A stretch of 64,000 bases of DNA from RGIG5050 sp045636065. GTDB taxonomy: Bacteria > Verrucomicrobiota > Kiritimatiellia > RFP12 > UBA1067. Position 1 is the first letter of the stretch. Each line of letters starts with the position of its first letter. The stretch is taken from NCBI GenBank assembly GCA_045636065.1, contig JAZTWW010000049.1, positions 5,829 through 69,828 on the forward strand, written 5' to 3'. This document shows, piece by piece, positions 39,724 to 48,457 of the stretch. The translations under genes were made by a program, and so were the position numbers. The notes beneath the pieces are model-generated. The model worked only from the letters and a program-made list of their open reading frames with translations, searched no databases and had not been told where the DNA came from.

Positions 39724-40513
39724 CCTTTCCCCCTCCCTTTCCGTAGAACACCTTCCAGAGGAAGAGCCCCCTGCCAGTCGCCGTAGGGACACGCGCCGTC
39801 CTCGGGGGATGTTTTTCAAGAAGTTCGGTGACCGCCTCGGGCTTTTCGTCCCCGAGGCCCACCCTTACAAGGAAACCGACCATGGACCTCACCTGCTTGT
39901 AGAGGAAGCCGTCCCCCCTGACGATGAAAGTTATCCTTGGGCCGCTCTTCCTCACCTCGAACGAGCGTATCGTCCTCACTGTCGAGGCGATCGGCCTTCC
40001 TGGAAGGGCCGCGAACGAAACCATGTCGTGCGTGCCGACGAAACGCCCGGCCGCATCGCGCATCGCGCCTACATCGAGCGGCCTATGGTGCCAGCCCCAG
40101 AACGGCGCAAGATGCGGCGGCAGGATGGGGGCGTTGTAGAGGAAGTACCTGTACTCCTTGCCTTTGGCCTCGTACTGCGGGTTGAAGTCAGCGCGCGCGC
40201 GGGACACCTTCATTATCCTGACCGACAGGGGAAGCCTTGTGTTCATCCCGCGCCTTAGACCGTCCAACGGGATCCTGCACGGAAGGTCGAAAGCGACGAC
40301 CATCCCTTTCGCATGGACGCCCGCATCTGTCCTGCTGCAGCCGTTGACCCTTACTGGCGCCATCTCCTTGCCGAGGTTGCGAAGAGCCGGACCTGCAATC
40401 TCGCCCAGGACGCGCTCAAGCTCGCCCTGCACGGTGACGCCATTCTGCTGGAGCTGGTATCCGCTGAAGTTCGTGCCGTCGAACGCGACGACGGCCCTGT
40501 ACCTGAATGCCAC
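39716..40513 (-). CDS. truA: tRNA pseudouridine(38-40) synthase
   Basis: 265 residues. The catalytic Asp is in NGCSRTDAGVHAKGMV; FRYRAVVAFDGTNFSGYQLQ, KEYRYFLYNAPILPP and GDGFLYKQVRSMVGFLVRVG are typical. The likely start is GTG at 40513, overlapping the preceding TAG by one base and preceded by GGAGAGCAGG. Longer frames reach into manC without family sequence. Confidence 0.94.
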   Translation of the reverse strand: MAFRYRAVVAFDGTNFSGYQLQQNGVTVQGELERVLGEIAGPALRNLGKEMAPVRVNGCSRTDAGVHAKGMVVAFDLPCRIPLDGLRRGMNTRLPLSVRIMKVSRARADFNPQYEAKGKEYRYFLYNAPILPPHLAPFWGWHHRPLDVGAMRDAAGRFVGTHDMVSFAALPGRPIASTVRTIRSFEVRKSGPRITFIVRGDGFLYKQVRSMVGFLVRVGLGDEKPEAVTELLEKHPPRTARVPTATGRGLFLWKVFYGKGGGKDA

Positions 40514-41565
40514 TACCTGCTCTCCATCTTGGCGAGAAGCTTCTTCATGTCCTCGACGCGGCTCTTGGCGGCGACTAGAATCCCTTGCGCCGTGGAAACG
40601 ACCACGACATCCTTTAGCCCCATCGCCGCGATCTTCGGCCCGCCGCTCTCTATTGCGACGATCCCCTCGCAATCGAGCTCCGTGGCCTCGCCCTTCATGA
40701 CATTCCCGTTCTCATCCGAAGGAAGGTGCTTCCCGGCCGCTGCCCACGTGCCGACATCGTCCCAGCCGAAATCGCCGGCTCCGACGATTATCCCGCCAAA
40801 GCGCTCCATCACGGCATAGTCGATCGAAATCCGCCTCAAGGCCGGATATTCCCTTTCAAGCGCTTCGTCAATATCCTCGCACGATTCGAGAAGGGATTCG
40901 AGCCTTGCGAGCGGCGGCTCGAGCTTCAAGGCCTCCTTCATCGTCGATACGCGCCAGACGAACATGCCGGCGTTCCAGACGTATCCGCCGTTTTCAAGGT
41001 AGAGCGCGGCCTTTTCCGCGTTGGGCTTCTCGACGAACCTTTTCGCCTTCCTGAATATGGTCGACGTCCCGAGATCGAGGACTTCCCCGGCCTCGATGTA
41101 CCCGAAACCGGTGGCCGGATACGTGGGTTTCACCCCCATCGTGACGATGGAATCAGTCCTCGAAGCGGCAATGGCCGAATCGGAAAGGACCTCTCTAAAG
41201 GCGGGAACGTCCTTCATCAGCTGATCTGCGGTAAGTATCGCGACAACGGCCCCGTCGCCGCCGCGCCTTGCGGCCATTGCGCATGCCACCGCGACGGCCG
41301 CACCGGTATCGCGCCTCATTGGCTCGCCAGCGATGTTGCCCTCGGGCAATTCGGGAAGCTCCGATCTCGTAGCCTCCACGAGCGCCGCCGCCGTCACTAC
41401 GATTATGCGCTGAGGCGGAACGAGCCCGGAAAGCCTGTCCACCGCCTGTCTTATGAGCGAGCGGCCGCCAAAGACGTCAAGGAACTGCTTCGGGCGCTCT
41501 GGGGTGGAAAGAGGCCAGAACCTCTCGCCGCTTCCGCCCGCTAGAATGGCTGCATAGAAATCCAT
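40513..41565 (-). CDS. manC: Mannose-1-phosphate guanylyltransferase
   Basis: 350 residues, a nucleotidyltransferase that makes GDP-mannose from GTP and mannose 1-phosphate. AAILAGGSGERFWPLSTPER is the nucleotide-binding loop. VGVKPTYPATGFGYIEAGE in frame MGVKPTYPATGFGYIEAGE, RFVEKPNAEKAALYL, GGYVWNAGMFVWRV and DFGWDDVGTWAA follow. No fused phosphomannose isomerase domain. Start at 41565 with GGAAGGGATG upstream. It follows the pseudopilin genes in the same directon and could feed the exopolysaccharide locus 17 kb away. Confidence 0.92.
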   Translation of the reverse strand: MDFYAAILAGGSGERFWPLSTPERPKQFLDVFGGRSLIRQAVDRLSGLVPPQRIIVVTAAALVEATRSELPELPEGNIAGEPMRRDTGAAVAVACAMAARRGGDGAVVAILTADQLMKDVPAFREVLSDSAIAASRTDSIVTMGVKPTYPATGFGYIEAGEVLDLGTSTIFRKAKRFVEKPNAEKAALYLENGGYVWNAGMFVWRVSTMKEALKLEPPLARLESLLESCEDIDEALEREYPALRRISIDYAVMERFGGIIVGAGDFGWDDVGTWAAAGKHLPSDENGNVMKGEATELDCEGIVAIESGGPKIAAMGLKDVVVVSTAQGILVAAKSRVEDMKKLLAKMESR

Positions 41566-41587
41566 TTCACATCCCTTCCGGGGCGCA

Positions 41588-44500
41588 TCACTCAAACTGG
41601 TGGTAGAAGAGGACCCTTGTTCTGTGCGGTACGCGATTGAGGCCCGAGCCTGGCGTAGTGCCTGGCGGCGGAAGAGGATCGCGCCAGACGAGCGCCACCG
41701 CCCTCGCCCCGAGCTGGCTCGGCGTCGCCGATTCGCCAGCGCCTCCGAGCGCCGCCGACTCCGCTCTCAGGAACACAAGGAAGAGCTGCTGCCTGTTGCC
41801 GAAGCAGTTGCGCCAGAAGCTGTAGAGATACTTGCGGTCGGCGCCGGTGATCGTGCAGCTTTTAAGGGGGACTCCCAGAAGCTCGTTCTCGCCGTCGCTA
41901 TCAAACGCCTCGGCCCACATGTCGTCGTATACCTCGGTCCAGTCGCCAGACGATCCGGACTTGAACTTCTCGCGCATCTTCTGGCATATCTTCACGATCT
42001 CGTCCCTTGTGATCTTTGAGGACGTGCCATTGTCATTGAAAGCGCAGTTCCAGCCTTCGGAAAGCTTCATTTCCGATTCGGTGAGCATGTTGGTGCAGGC
42101 CGCCCACCAGTCGTAGGGCGTGTTGGCGACGGCCGCCGCCATGATGAGATCCGAATCGGTGTACGGATTCACCTTCGCGCCGCCGCCATCGTCGTCGGCT
42201 ACGCCCCTGTCGAAGAGCTCGTCGGACGTCGCTGAACCGGAATCGAAGAGGCGGTAGCTCTTCCAGGCGAACTTGTGGTGGGCCGTCTGGGTGTAGGCCG
42301 TACGGCTTTCAAGCGTGCCGGTGACGCTCGAATACGTGTTGAAGCTTCCCGATTCGCCGCCCGTTATGACGCGGGGAAGGAACGCAAGCTCGCCCATCGA
42401 CTGGAGCCATTCGCTGTCGCTCGTGTTCATGAACACGTCCGTGTCGCGCCCGTCCTGGCCGAGGAAATTGTCATAGCTCGCGAAAAGCGACTGTTTCGAG
42501 ATCGTGCCGTTCGGGGAAAGGGTGTACCAGTCCTCGGGGGCCCAGTTGTAGCGCGGATCGCAGCAGGCGAGACCGAGCCTCAAGTCCTTCGTCTTAGCGC
42601 GGACGACCTCGATCTTGTCTTCACCCGAGCCGGCGCCCGTGATCTTCGACTTGTACTCCGCGCTCCACTTGGACATGTCGTACGCGAGAAGCCCCTCCTG
42701 CCCTTCTGCGGAGATGTTGAAGTCCATAAGCGGCGCGCCGCTTCCGGTCTTGTCGGTATTGTCGAGGCACCACGTGCTCTCCTGCCCGAGGTACGTCTTG
42801 TCGTCAAGCGCGCCTGCGGGGACGAGATCCACCGTATTGTTGCTCGAATCCGTCACGCGAAGCCAGATGGCAAGATGAACCGAATACTCCTTCGTGGCCG
42901 GGGTGAGATCGTTCTCGCCGTCCTTAGTGAATGGCCAGAACGTCGTGTTGCCGTTGTCGATCGCGAAGTCCGTCCTGTTCCATGTGCCGCCGCCGCCCGG
43001 GTTGGACTTGTACTCGGCGTTGTACTTCACCCCGATCGCGTTGTCGAGAGTAAGCGCAAAAGAAAGGTTCACCTTCTGCGTGGCGCGAAGCGTATCCTCG
43101 CCGGACTCGGGATCGACGGGGATGGATATGTTCTGCGCCGTTCCGGCTAGCGTCACGGCACCCCTATCCTTCACCGAAGAGGCCGATGCGCTCTTTCCGA
43201 GGTTCCAGTAGCCCTTGTCGGCGACGCGCAGCTTGCTCTGGTCGCTCTGCCTCAGTGTGACGTCCTTGGGGGCGAGGTAGAGCCTTGCCATCGGCTGGAT
43301 CCTGAACGTTGCGTTGCCGCCGTGGTCGTGCTTGAACGGGAAGATCACGAACGGCTCGATCTCGGCGTTTATGTTGTTGATGACGATCGAACCTTTGGAC
43401 CTTACGCTTCTGAAGGTCTGCGCGCCCTGCGGCAGGGGAAGCTCGAGCTGGCCGTTCTTGAGGTCGTTCTCTATCTCGATCGAGACGGCGCCCTGCTCGA
43501 CGTCTATGTTGAGGCCGGCCACCATGGGAATCCTCTCGACGCTCGGTATCGCAAGCGAAAGCGGGATGTAGTCCTCGTCGAGGTAGTCGTAGAGAAGGCC
43601 CCATCCCATTTCGGGGATGAACTGGAAGTTGCCGTCGTTCAAAGCGTCGAAGAAGTCCTTCTGGATGTTGCTGTAGCTCAAGAGCTCATCCCTGAAGACG
43701 GTCATCGAGTACCTCTTGAACGGCTGGTACTTTCCGGATTCGTCGTTGAGGTTCGGCCTTTCTCCGCTGGAGGAGCTTGAAGACTGCTTTGACCCGGATG
43801 CGGTCGATGCCGTATTCGTCCCCGGGAACCAGCTGTCGGTGACGAAGAGCTGGTTCGCGACGGTGTTCGTTCCGCCCACGCGCCCGTAGAAGCTTGCCGC
43901 CGGGCTTGAGCCGCTTGCAAGCGCCCAGAAAGGCGAGAGCATCCCCTTGTCGTTCCCCTCGAGCGCGAGATGGACGTCAAGAAGGCTCGTATAGGGGACA
44001 TCCCCCTCCGAGACGGGATTCTCGACGAAATCGGCGAGCTTCTCAGCGCGGGTCTCGGCATCCGTTCCGGCGAACGAGGAAGTCGAGGTGCTGAAAAGGT
44101 GCGCGTACGATATCCGCCCTTCGGGGGCGCTTGAGCGCCTTGCGTCCGGGACGCCTCTATTGATGTCGAAGAAATCGCTGACGTTCAAGGCTACGTAGGC
44201 ATACCTGCCCGCATCGTAGTTGAAGTCCTTCCACTTGGCGGACCACGTTCTGCGGCTCAGGAAGCGCGCGTCGTTGACGAGCGGCGCAGGGATGTACCCG
44301 AGAGCCTCGAGCGTCAGGACGCTCACCGTATCCTCGATGCCGGCGATGCGGCCCGTGGTGCCCGAGCCATCCTTCACCCTTGCGGGATCCGGCGGGAAGA
44401 AGACGCGTGCGCGCCAATAGTCGTAATGTCCGGTGAAGGCGGTGTCTGTCGAAAGAGCCGTATCGACCTCTGCTGAGCCGCCAGACGAGGACGACGACTG

Positions 44501-44791
44501 CGACGAACCCGATGAGAGGGAGTCGTTTACCGTGGGGCTTGCGCCCGAGCCGGACTTGACGACGCCCGGATACGGGTCATCCTGTATGGCGTAGTCGAGC
44601 TCGGATATGACCTCGGCGAGCGCGGCCTTGGCGAGATGCCTTGAACCGACGGCGCGCTTCAAGGCGGAGCTCGGCATGCGCTCGGAGCGCATCCAGAGCG
44701 AGAACGCCACGGCGCTCACGACCATGAAGCTCAGAAACCCGAGCACTATAAGAAGCGCGCTTCCGCGCCTGTCCTTAAAGCAGTCTGACAT
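41588..44791 (-). CDS. Giant GspK/PilX-like minor pseudopilin
   Basis: 1067 residues. The N-terminus RRGSALLIVLGFLSFMVVSA has a prepilin-type G|S site and hydrophobic helix but no Glu5, as in GspK. The following RSERMPSSALKRAVGSRHLA and KAALAEVISELDYAIQDD resemble GspK. The remainder is unlike GspK (about 320 residues): a very long extracytoplasmic beta-rich region broken by poly-Ser linkers (GSSQSSSSSGG, SGSKQSSSSSSGE). The start overlaps the previous pseudopilin stop (TGATG). Probably the tip of a pseudopilus, with an enlarged ectodomain. Confidence 0.72.
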   Translation of the reverse strand: MSDCFKDRRGSALLIVLGFLSFMVVSAVAFSLWMRSERMPSSALKRAVGSRHLAKAALAEVISELDYAIQDDPYPGVVKSGSGASPTVNDSLSSGSSQSSSSSGGSAEVDTALSTDTAFTGHYDYWRARVFFPPDPARVKDGSGTTGRIAGIEDTVSVLTLEALGYIPAPLVNDARFLSRRTWSAKWKDFNYDAGRYAYVALNVSDFFDINRGVPDARRSSAPEGRISYAHLFSTSTSSFAGTDAETRAEKLADFVENPVSEGDVPYTSLLDVHLALEGNDKGMLSPFWALASGSSPAASFYGRVGGTNTVANQLFVTDSWFPGTNTASTASGSKQSSSSSSGERPNLNDESGKYQPFKRYSMTVFRDELLSYSNIQKDFFDALNDGNFQFIPEMGWGLLYDYLDEDYIPLSLAIPSVERIPMVAGLNIDVEQGAVSIEIENDLKNGQLELPLPQGAQTFRSVRSKGSIVINNINAEIEPFVIFPFKHDHGGNATFRIQPMARLYLAPKDVTLRQSDQSKLRVADKGYWNLGKSASASSVKDRGAVTLAGTAQNISIPVDPESGEDTLRATQKVNLSFALTLDNAIGVKYNAEYKSNPGGGGTWNRTDFAIDNGNTTFWPFTKDGENDLTPATKEYSVHLAIWLRVTDSSNNTVDLVPAGALDDKTYLGQESTWCLDNTDKTGSGAPLMDFNISAEGQEGLLAYDMSKWSAEYKSKITGAGSGEDKIEVVRAKTKDLRLGLACCDPRYNWAPEDWYTLSPNGTISKQSLFASYDNFLGQDGRDTDVFMNTSDSEWLQSMGELAFLPRVITGGESGSFNTYSSVTGTLESRTAYTQTAHHKFAWKSYRLFDSGSATSDELFDRGVADDDGGGAKVNPYTDSDLIMAAAVANTPYDWWAACTNMLTESEMKLSEGWNCAFNDNGTSSKITRDEIVKICQKMREKFKSGSSGDWTEVYDDMWAEAFDSDGENELLGVPLKSCTITGADRKYLYSFWRNCFGNRQQLFLVFLRAESAALGGAGESATPSQLGARAVALVWRDPLPPPGTTPGSGLNRVPHRTRVLFYHQFE

Positions 44792-45279
44792 CAGTCGGCC
44801 TCCCCCGCACGGCGGCGCCAGAAGTTGGGCACGGCTACGCCGGTCGTTTTGGTTGCGTTGAGCATGGCGTTGTCGGCGACATCCATCGTCCCCTGGCGCA
44901 CCGTCACCATGTAGGGCTTGCCCCATGGATCGACGATGTGCTCGCCCTTGAACGTGGCGTTGTAGAGGACGGGGATCTTGTTTCCGCTTGCATCCGTCTC
45001 GCCGCCTCCGGTGATGAAGCCGAGGTTCGATCTGGTGGCGTCCTGCCAGCTCTCCATCACATGGCCCGAGAGGTCGTGCGTGGACGCGTAGTTCTCGTAC
45101 ATCAGTATCGCGTGCGTCATTTCGCGCGCGGCGACCGTGGCCGCCGTGACCTTCGCCCTTTCGCGGGCTCCGGAGACGCTTGAGGTGATGGCCCCTGCGA
45201 GAATCATGATCATCCCGAGAACGACCATAAGCTCAATGAGGGTGAATCCCCTCTTCCCGATAAGGTCTTTTCTCGTCAT
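44791..45279 (-). CDS. GspG-like pseudopilin
   Basis: 162 residues with the type III signal KRG|FTLIELMVVLGMIMILAG (Glu5 present) and a short ectodomain. VDPWGKPYMVTVRQG is the Asp-Pro-Trp-Gly motif typical of major pseudopilins (GspG). Start at 45279 with GGAGAAG, overlapping the upstream stop by 4 bp. Likely the shaft subunit of this pseudopilus. Confidence 0.8.
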   Translation of the reverse strand: MTRKDLIGKRGFTLIELMVVLGMIMILAGAITSSVSGARERAKVTAATVAAREMTHAILMYENYASTHDLSGHVMESWQDATRSNLGFITGGGETDASGNKIPVLYNATFKGEHIVDPWGKPYMVTVRQGTMDVADNAMLNATKTTGVAVPNFWRRRAGEAD

Positions 45280-45761
45280 TGCTTCTTCTCCGGGAGTGTT
45301 GTTATGTCGTCGCTCGTGTCCCAGAGGCCGTCCGGGCCGGCTGATTTGACGCCAACCTTGTATGTGGACGCGCCGCCGCCGGACGACGCCGAGCCGGTGA
45401 CGGAGACGTTGGCCGCGGCAGGGTGCGTCCAGACGTTCGCCGGAAGCGTTATCGGCTTCTCGTCCGAAAGGTTGCCGACGGATCTCTTCCTCAAAGTCGA
45501 GGAGGTGGGGCTCCACGCGCCTGTCACGTAGTAGCCGGTGGCCGTCTCCTGCCCGTCGCGCTTGAGCCTGGGCAGGGCGTTCTCGGCCTGGTGCTGGAGC
45601 TTGGACATCCCGATGCGCCTCGAATCGAGGTCTGCAACGGAAGCCTTGCCCGTGCGCCATGCCATGGAGCTTGAGTTGAAGACCATCGTGAGAATCGTGA
45701 TGAGGATTCCCATCAGGAGGCTCGCGACGAGCATCTCTATAAGAGTGAAACCCTTCTTCAT
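45276..45761 (-). CDS. GspJ/PilW-like pseudopilin
   Basis: 161 residues with KKG|FTLIEMLVASLLMGILITI, then NSSSMAWRTGKASVADLDSR and a 100-residue ectodomain (LPRLKRDGQETATGYYVTGA). Placement between I-like and G-like genes and the helix-plus-basic pattern suit GspJ/PilW. The start overlaps the upstream stop (ATGA). Confidence 0.72.
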   Translation of the reverse strand: MKKGFTLIEMLVASLLMGILITILTMVFNSSSMAWRTGKASVADLDSRRIGMSKLQHQAENALPRLKRDGQETATGYYVTGAWSPTSSTLRKRSVGNLSDEKPITLPANVWTHPAAANVSVTGSASSGGGASTYKVGVKSAGPDGLWDTSDDITTLPEKKQ

Positions 45762-46363
45762 TTCGCAGGATCCCCCTGGAAGCGGACTTCCGTATAGTAT
45801 ACCGGCGCAGCCAGAAGCTGCCCTGGACGATTGACTACGCGCATGCAAAGAAGTATGCGCTGGAGATCAGGCTCCTTCGCGTGGGTCGAGGGGTTGTATC
45901 TCGTACCGTAGCTCGCAACGAGCGCGTACCTGAGGCCGTCCTTCTCTCCTGGTGCCGAGAAGGAGTCGTACTCGCTTGAGCCGGATGTGCATTTCGAATA
46001 CAGATCCTGAGCCACGTCGCTCGCGAGGTTGGTCATGTTGCGCTTGGGGCGCTCGAAGCGGTCCGGAAGGTCGAAATACGCGCGCCATCCGCCTGCCGGA
46101 TTGGAATAGGCGTCGCTTGCGGACGTGGAGCAGAGCTCCTTCCATACGCTCCAGGCGACGTTCGTCGAGGAGAGGGCCGCCGCCACCGGATTGAGGACGC
46201 TGTCGGCGAGCGCGGCGCCGGCCACGTCCTCGATCGACTGCTCGTTCTCGCGGAATCCGAGCGGATAGAGCGCCACCATCGTGAGGATGCCTCCCGCCAT
46301 GATGAACACGGCGAGGTTCACCTCCATCAGCGTAAATGCGCTTTTCAAACGTGAAAATGACAT
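45758..46363 (-). CDS. GspI/PilV-like pseudopilin with non-standard cleavage site
   Basis: 201 residues. The prepilin signal reads LKSA|FTLMEVNLAVFIMAGGIL: the -1 residue is Ala instead of the near-universal Gly, while Glu5 is kept. The ectodomain has three Cys and ends YYTEVRFQGDPAK. GAGG precedes the ATG at 46363. Order in the cluster suggests the I/V role. Confidence 0.7.
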   Translation of the reverse strand: MSFSRLKSAFTLMEVNLAVFIMAGGILTMVALYPLGFRENEQSIEDVAGAALADSVLNPVAAALSSTNVAWSVWKELCSTSASDAYSNPAGGWRAYFDLPDRFERPKRNMTNLASDVAQDLYSKCTSGSSEYDSFSAPGEKDGLRYALVASYGTRYNPSTHAKEPDLQRILLCMRVVNRPGQLLAAPVYYTEVRFQGDPAK

Positions 46364-46375
46364 TTCTTGGCCTCG

Positions 46376-47149
46376 CTAGTTGCTGTTGTTTTCGCTGTCG
46401 GCTTCGCTCGTCCTGCCGACCGTGCGGACCTGCCCGCCGGATGTGAGCGCCGAGATCGTCCTTGCCTGAGGCGTTGAATCGTCTCCGGGAAGGAAAAAGA
46501 GGTCTGACTCGCCCTTTACCTCCTTGCCAGGCTCCGTGGGGGCGCTTGAGCCGAAGAAGTAGCCGTTCGGGAGCGTGGTGGTGGCGATCTCGAAGGCGTA
46601 TGCGTCGCCCGTCTTCCAGCTTGCGCCGCCTTTGTCGATAAAGCCGAACTGCTCATCCTCGACAGTTGCGCCAAGCCCGATCATCTCCTCGGTGACGCCT
46701 GTGGGGACCTCCTCGACGTATGTGCTCACCTTCCCCGGGGTGACGCCGTTCGAGTCGAACTTGTAGAGGCGCATCGTCGATGTCGAGCCGGAGACGGCGT
46801 TCGTGGGGTAGCTCCGCCCGAGATCCGCAAACTCGTCGAAGAGATGCCCGTCGGAGACGCGGGAGAATCTCCCGGCCATCCTGATCGCGACGGCCCTCGC
46901 CTGGATCACGTCGGCGGAATCGTCGCCTCCATTGCGGAGCTTCATGTTGTAGAATATGACGGCCGTGGGCATGTGGTCCGCCGTGGCGCGCTGCTGCGCA
47001 ACGCGTATGAGGCTTCTCACGTCCGTCAAGGCGCCCCTGTCGGCCATGCCCCTTGAGGCGGCGAAGTAGCCCGAGACGGCAACCGTGGAGAGCATCCCCA
47101 TGATGCCCACGGTGACGAGAAGCTCTACGAGTGTGAAGCCCTTTTTCAT
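46376..47149 (-). CDS. GspH/FimT-like pseudopilin
   Basis: 257 residues with KKG|FTLVELLVTVGIMGMLST, then SLIRVAQQRATADHMPTAVI and a beta-rich ectodomain, the layout of GspH/FimT proteins. The start at 47149 overlaps the upstream stop (ATGA). Confidence 0.72.
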   Translation of the reverse strand: MKKGFTLVELLVTVGIMGMLSTVAVSGYFAASRGMADRGALTDVRSLIRVAQQRATADHMPTAVIFYNMKLRNGGDDSADVIQARAVAIRMAGRFSRVSDGHLFDEFADLGRSYPTNAVSGSTSTMRLYKFDSNGVTPGKVSTYVEEVPTGVTEEMIGLGATVEDEQFGFIDKGGASWKTGDAYAFEIATTTLPNGYFFGSSAPTEPGKEVKGESDLFFLPGDDSTPQARTISALTSGGQVRTVGRTSEADSENNSN

Positions 47150-47730
47150 TTCTTGACGCTCACCTTGTCGGTATCGTAGTTGTAGACGATCGTGAAGCGG
47201 CGGAACCGCCCCTCCTCCTTGCCGGCGTAGCCAAAGCACATCTCATCGATCCCCATGGGCTGGTTGTGGTCGCCGCCCCTGTAGGCCGTGTCGAAGTCCA
47301 TGCCGTAGGAGCAGTTCCTGTTCCCGCAGTAGTCGGACTTGGACTTGTCGGTGTGGTTGTCGTTGCAGGCCTTGGCGCCCTTGCGCGCGACGACGAGCAC
47401 GGAGGGCTCCACGAGCTGGCTGCCGCCCGAGTCCTCTACGCTCATCTTTACGATCTCGCGGAAGACGGGATCGGCCTCCTCGCCGGTAAGCTCCATCGTG
47501 GAGCCGGAGGAGGTGTTGGAGTCGGCTGCGGATTCGATCGCCGCCGGCCACTTGCCCTTCTGCGTGTGGTACATCTGGATCGCGTTCTCGAGGGCGACGC
47601 GGATCGCCTCGCCCTTCGTTTCGCGGGCGGACTTGATGGCACCGCTTGCCGCAAAGGTGACGATCGTCATGAGGATTGAAAGAATGCCCACCACAATCAT
47701 CAATTCGACTATCGTAAATCCCTTTTTCAT
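47146..47730 (-). CDS. Type II secretion-type pseudopilin (GspG-like)
   Basis: 194 residues with KKG|FTIVELMIVVGILSILMT, then AIRVALENAIQMYHTQKGKW, the alpha1-C and Trp-containing pattern of GspG-like proteins. The ectodomain is Cys-rich (KACNDNHTDKSKSDYCGNRN, CSY, EMCFGY), so disulfides are likely. Start at 47730 behind AGAGGGAG. Confidence 0.75.
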   Translation of the reverse strand: MKKGFTIVELMIVVGILSILMTIVTFAASGAIKSARETKGEAIRVALENAIQMYHTQKGKWPAAIESAADSNTSSGSTMELTGEEADPVFREIVKMSVEDSGGSQLVEPSVLVVARKGAKACNDNHTDKSKSDYCGNRNCSYGMDFDTAYRGGDHNQPMGIDEMCFGYAGKEEGRFRRFTIVYNYDTDKVSVKK

Positions 47731-47807
47731 CTTCTTCTCCCTCTTAAGAATGCTTTCCAGGGTATCCACCCCGCCGCGCCTGCCTGTTCACTACAACCTG
47801 AAACCTG

Positions 47808-48440
47808 TTACTTGACAACCTGTCCTGCCTGCCAGCTGTAGACGTCGTCGCACCTGCCGACCTCCGTCCACGGCTGCACGACGCCGTCCTTGCCGCAGCT
47901 CCATACGCACACCTTAGCGCGCACCTTCACGCTGCCGATCCCTTCGGCGTTGATCTCCACGATACCGTCGTCGTCATCGTCGATCGCGTACCAGAGGATG
48001 TGGTCCTTGACTGTGCCGCCAGCGGGATCCGCCTTCATGGAAGAATCGGAGGAGCCGCTTTTCGTGCTGCGCTTTTTAAGGGCGTTCTCTCCCCAGTGGT
48101 CGACTATGCCGCAGCGGTCGCTGCCCGTCAAGGTGATGGTGCCGTTCTCATAGTCGTTCTTGTCGTAGGCTAGCGACATGAGGTTGTGCTTTACGAAAGG
48201 CCTGCAGGCCTTCTCGTCGAGCTGGCCGTTGTTGTTCTCCTGGAGGGACTTGGGCCACATGCCGCCGGCCTTCTGGAGGACGATGTTGAGCGCCGTCGCC
48301 GTTTCGCTCACGAGGTTCTGCACCTTCGCCGTCTCGGCCGAATCCTTCGCCCCTCCCATGCTTACCGCAAAGACGCCCATAAGGACGGCGAGAATGCCGA
48401 TTACGACCATAAGTTCAATGAGCGTGAAACCTTTTTTCAT
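47808..48440 (-). CDS. Type II secretion-type pseudopilin
   Basis: 210 residues with KKG|FTLIELMVVIGILAVLMG, SETATALNIVLQKAGGMWPK, and an ectodomain containing DDDDDGIVEINAEGIGSV, a possible calcium-binding acidic loop, and Cys pairs (KVCVWSCGKD). AAAGGGG precedes the ATG. A paralogue of the 47146 and 48458 genes. Confidence 0.75.
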   Translation of the reverse strand: MKKGFTLIELMVVIGILAVLMGVFAVSMGGAKDSAETAKVQNLVSETATALNIVLQKAGGMWPKSLQENNNGQLDEKACRPFVKHNLMSLAYDKNDYENGTITLTGSDRCGIVDHWGENALKKRSTKSGSSDSSMKADPAGGTVKDHILWYAIDDDDDGIVEINAEGIGSVKVRAKVCVWSCGKDGVVQPWTEVGRCDDVYSWQAGQVVK

Positions 48441-48457
48441 TTCATTCCCCTTTCAAA

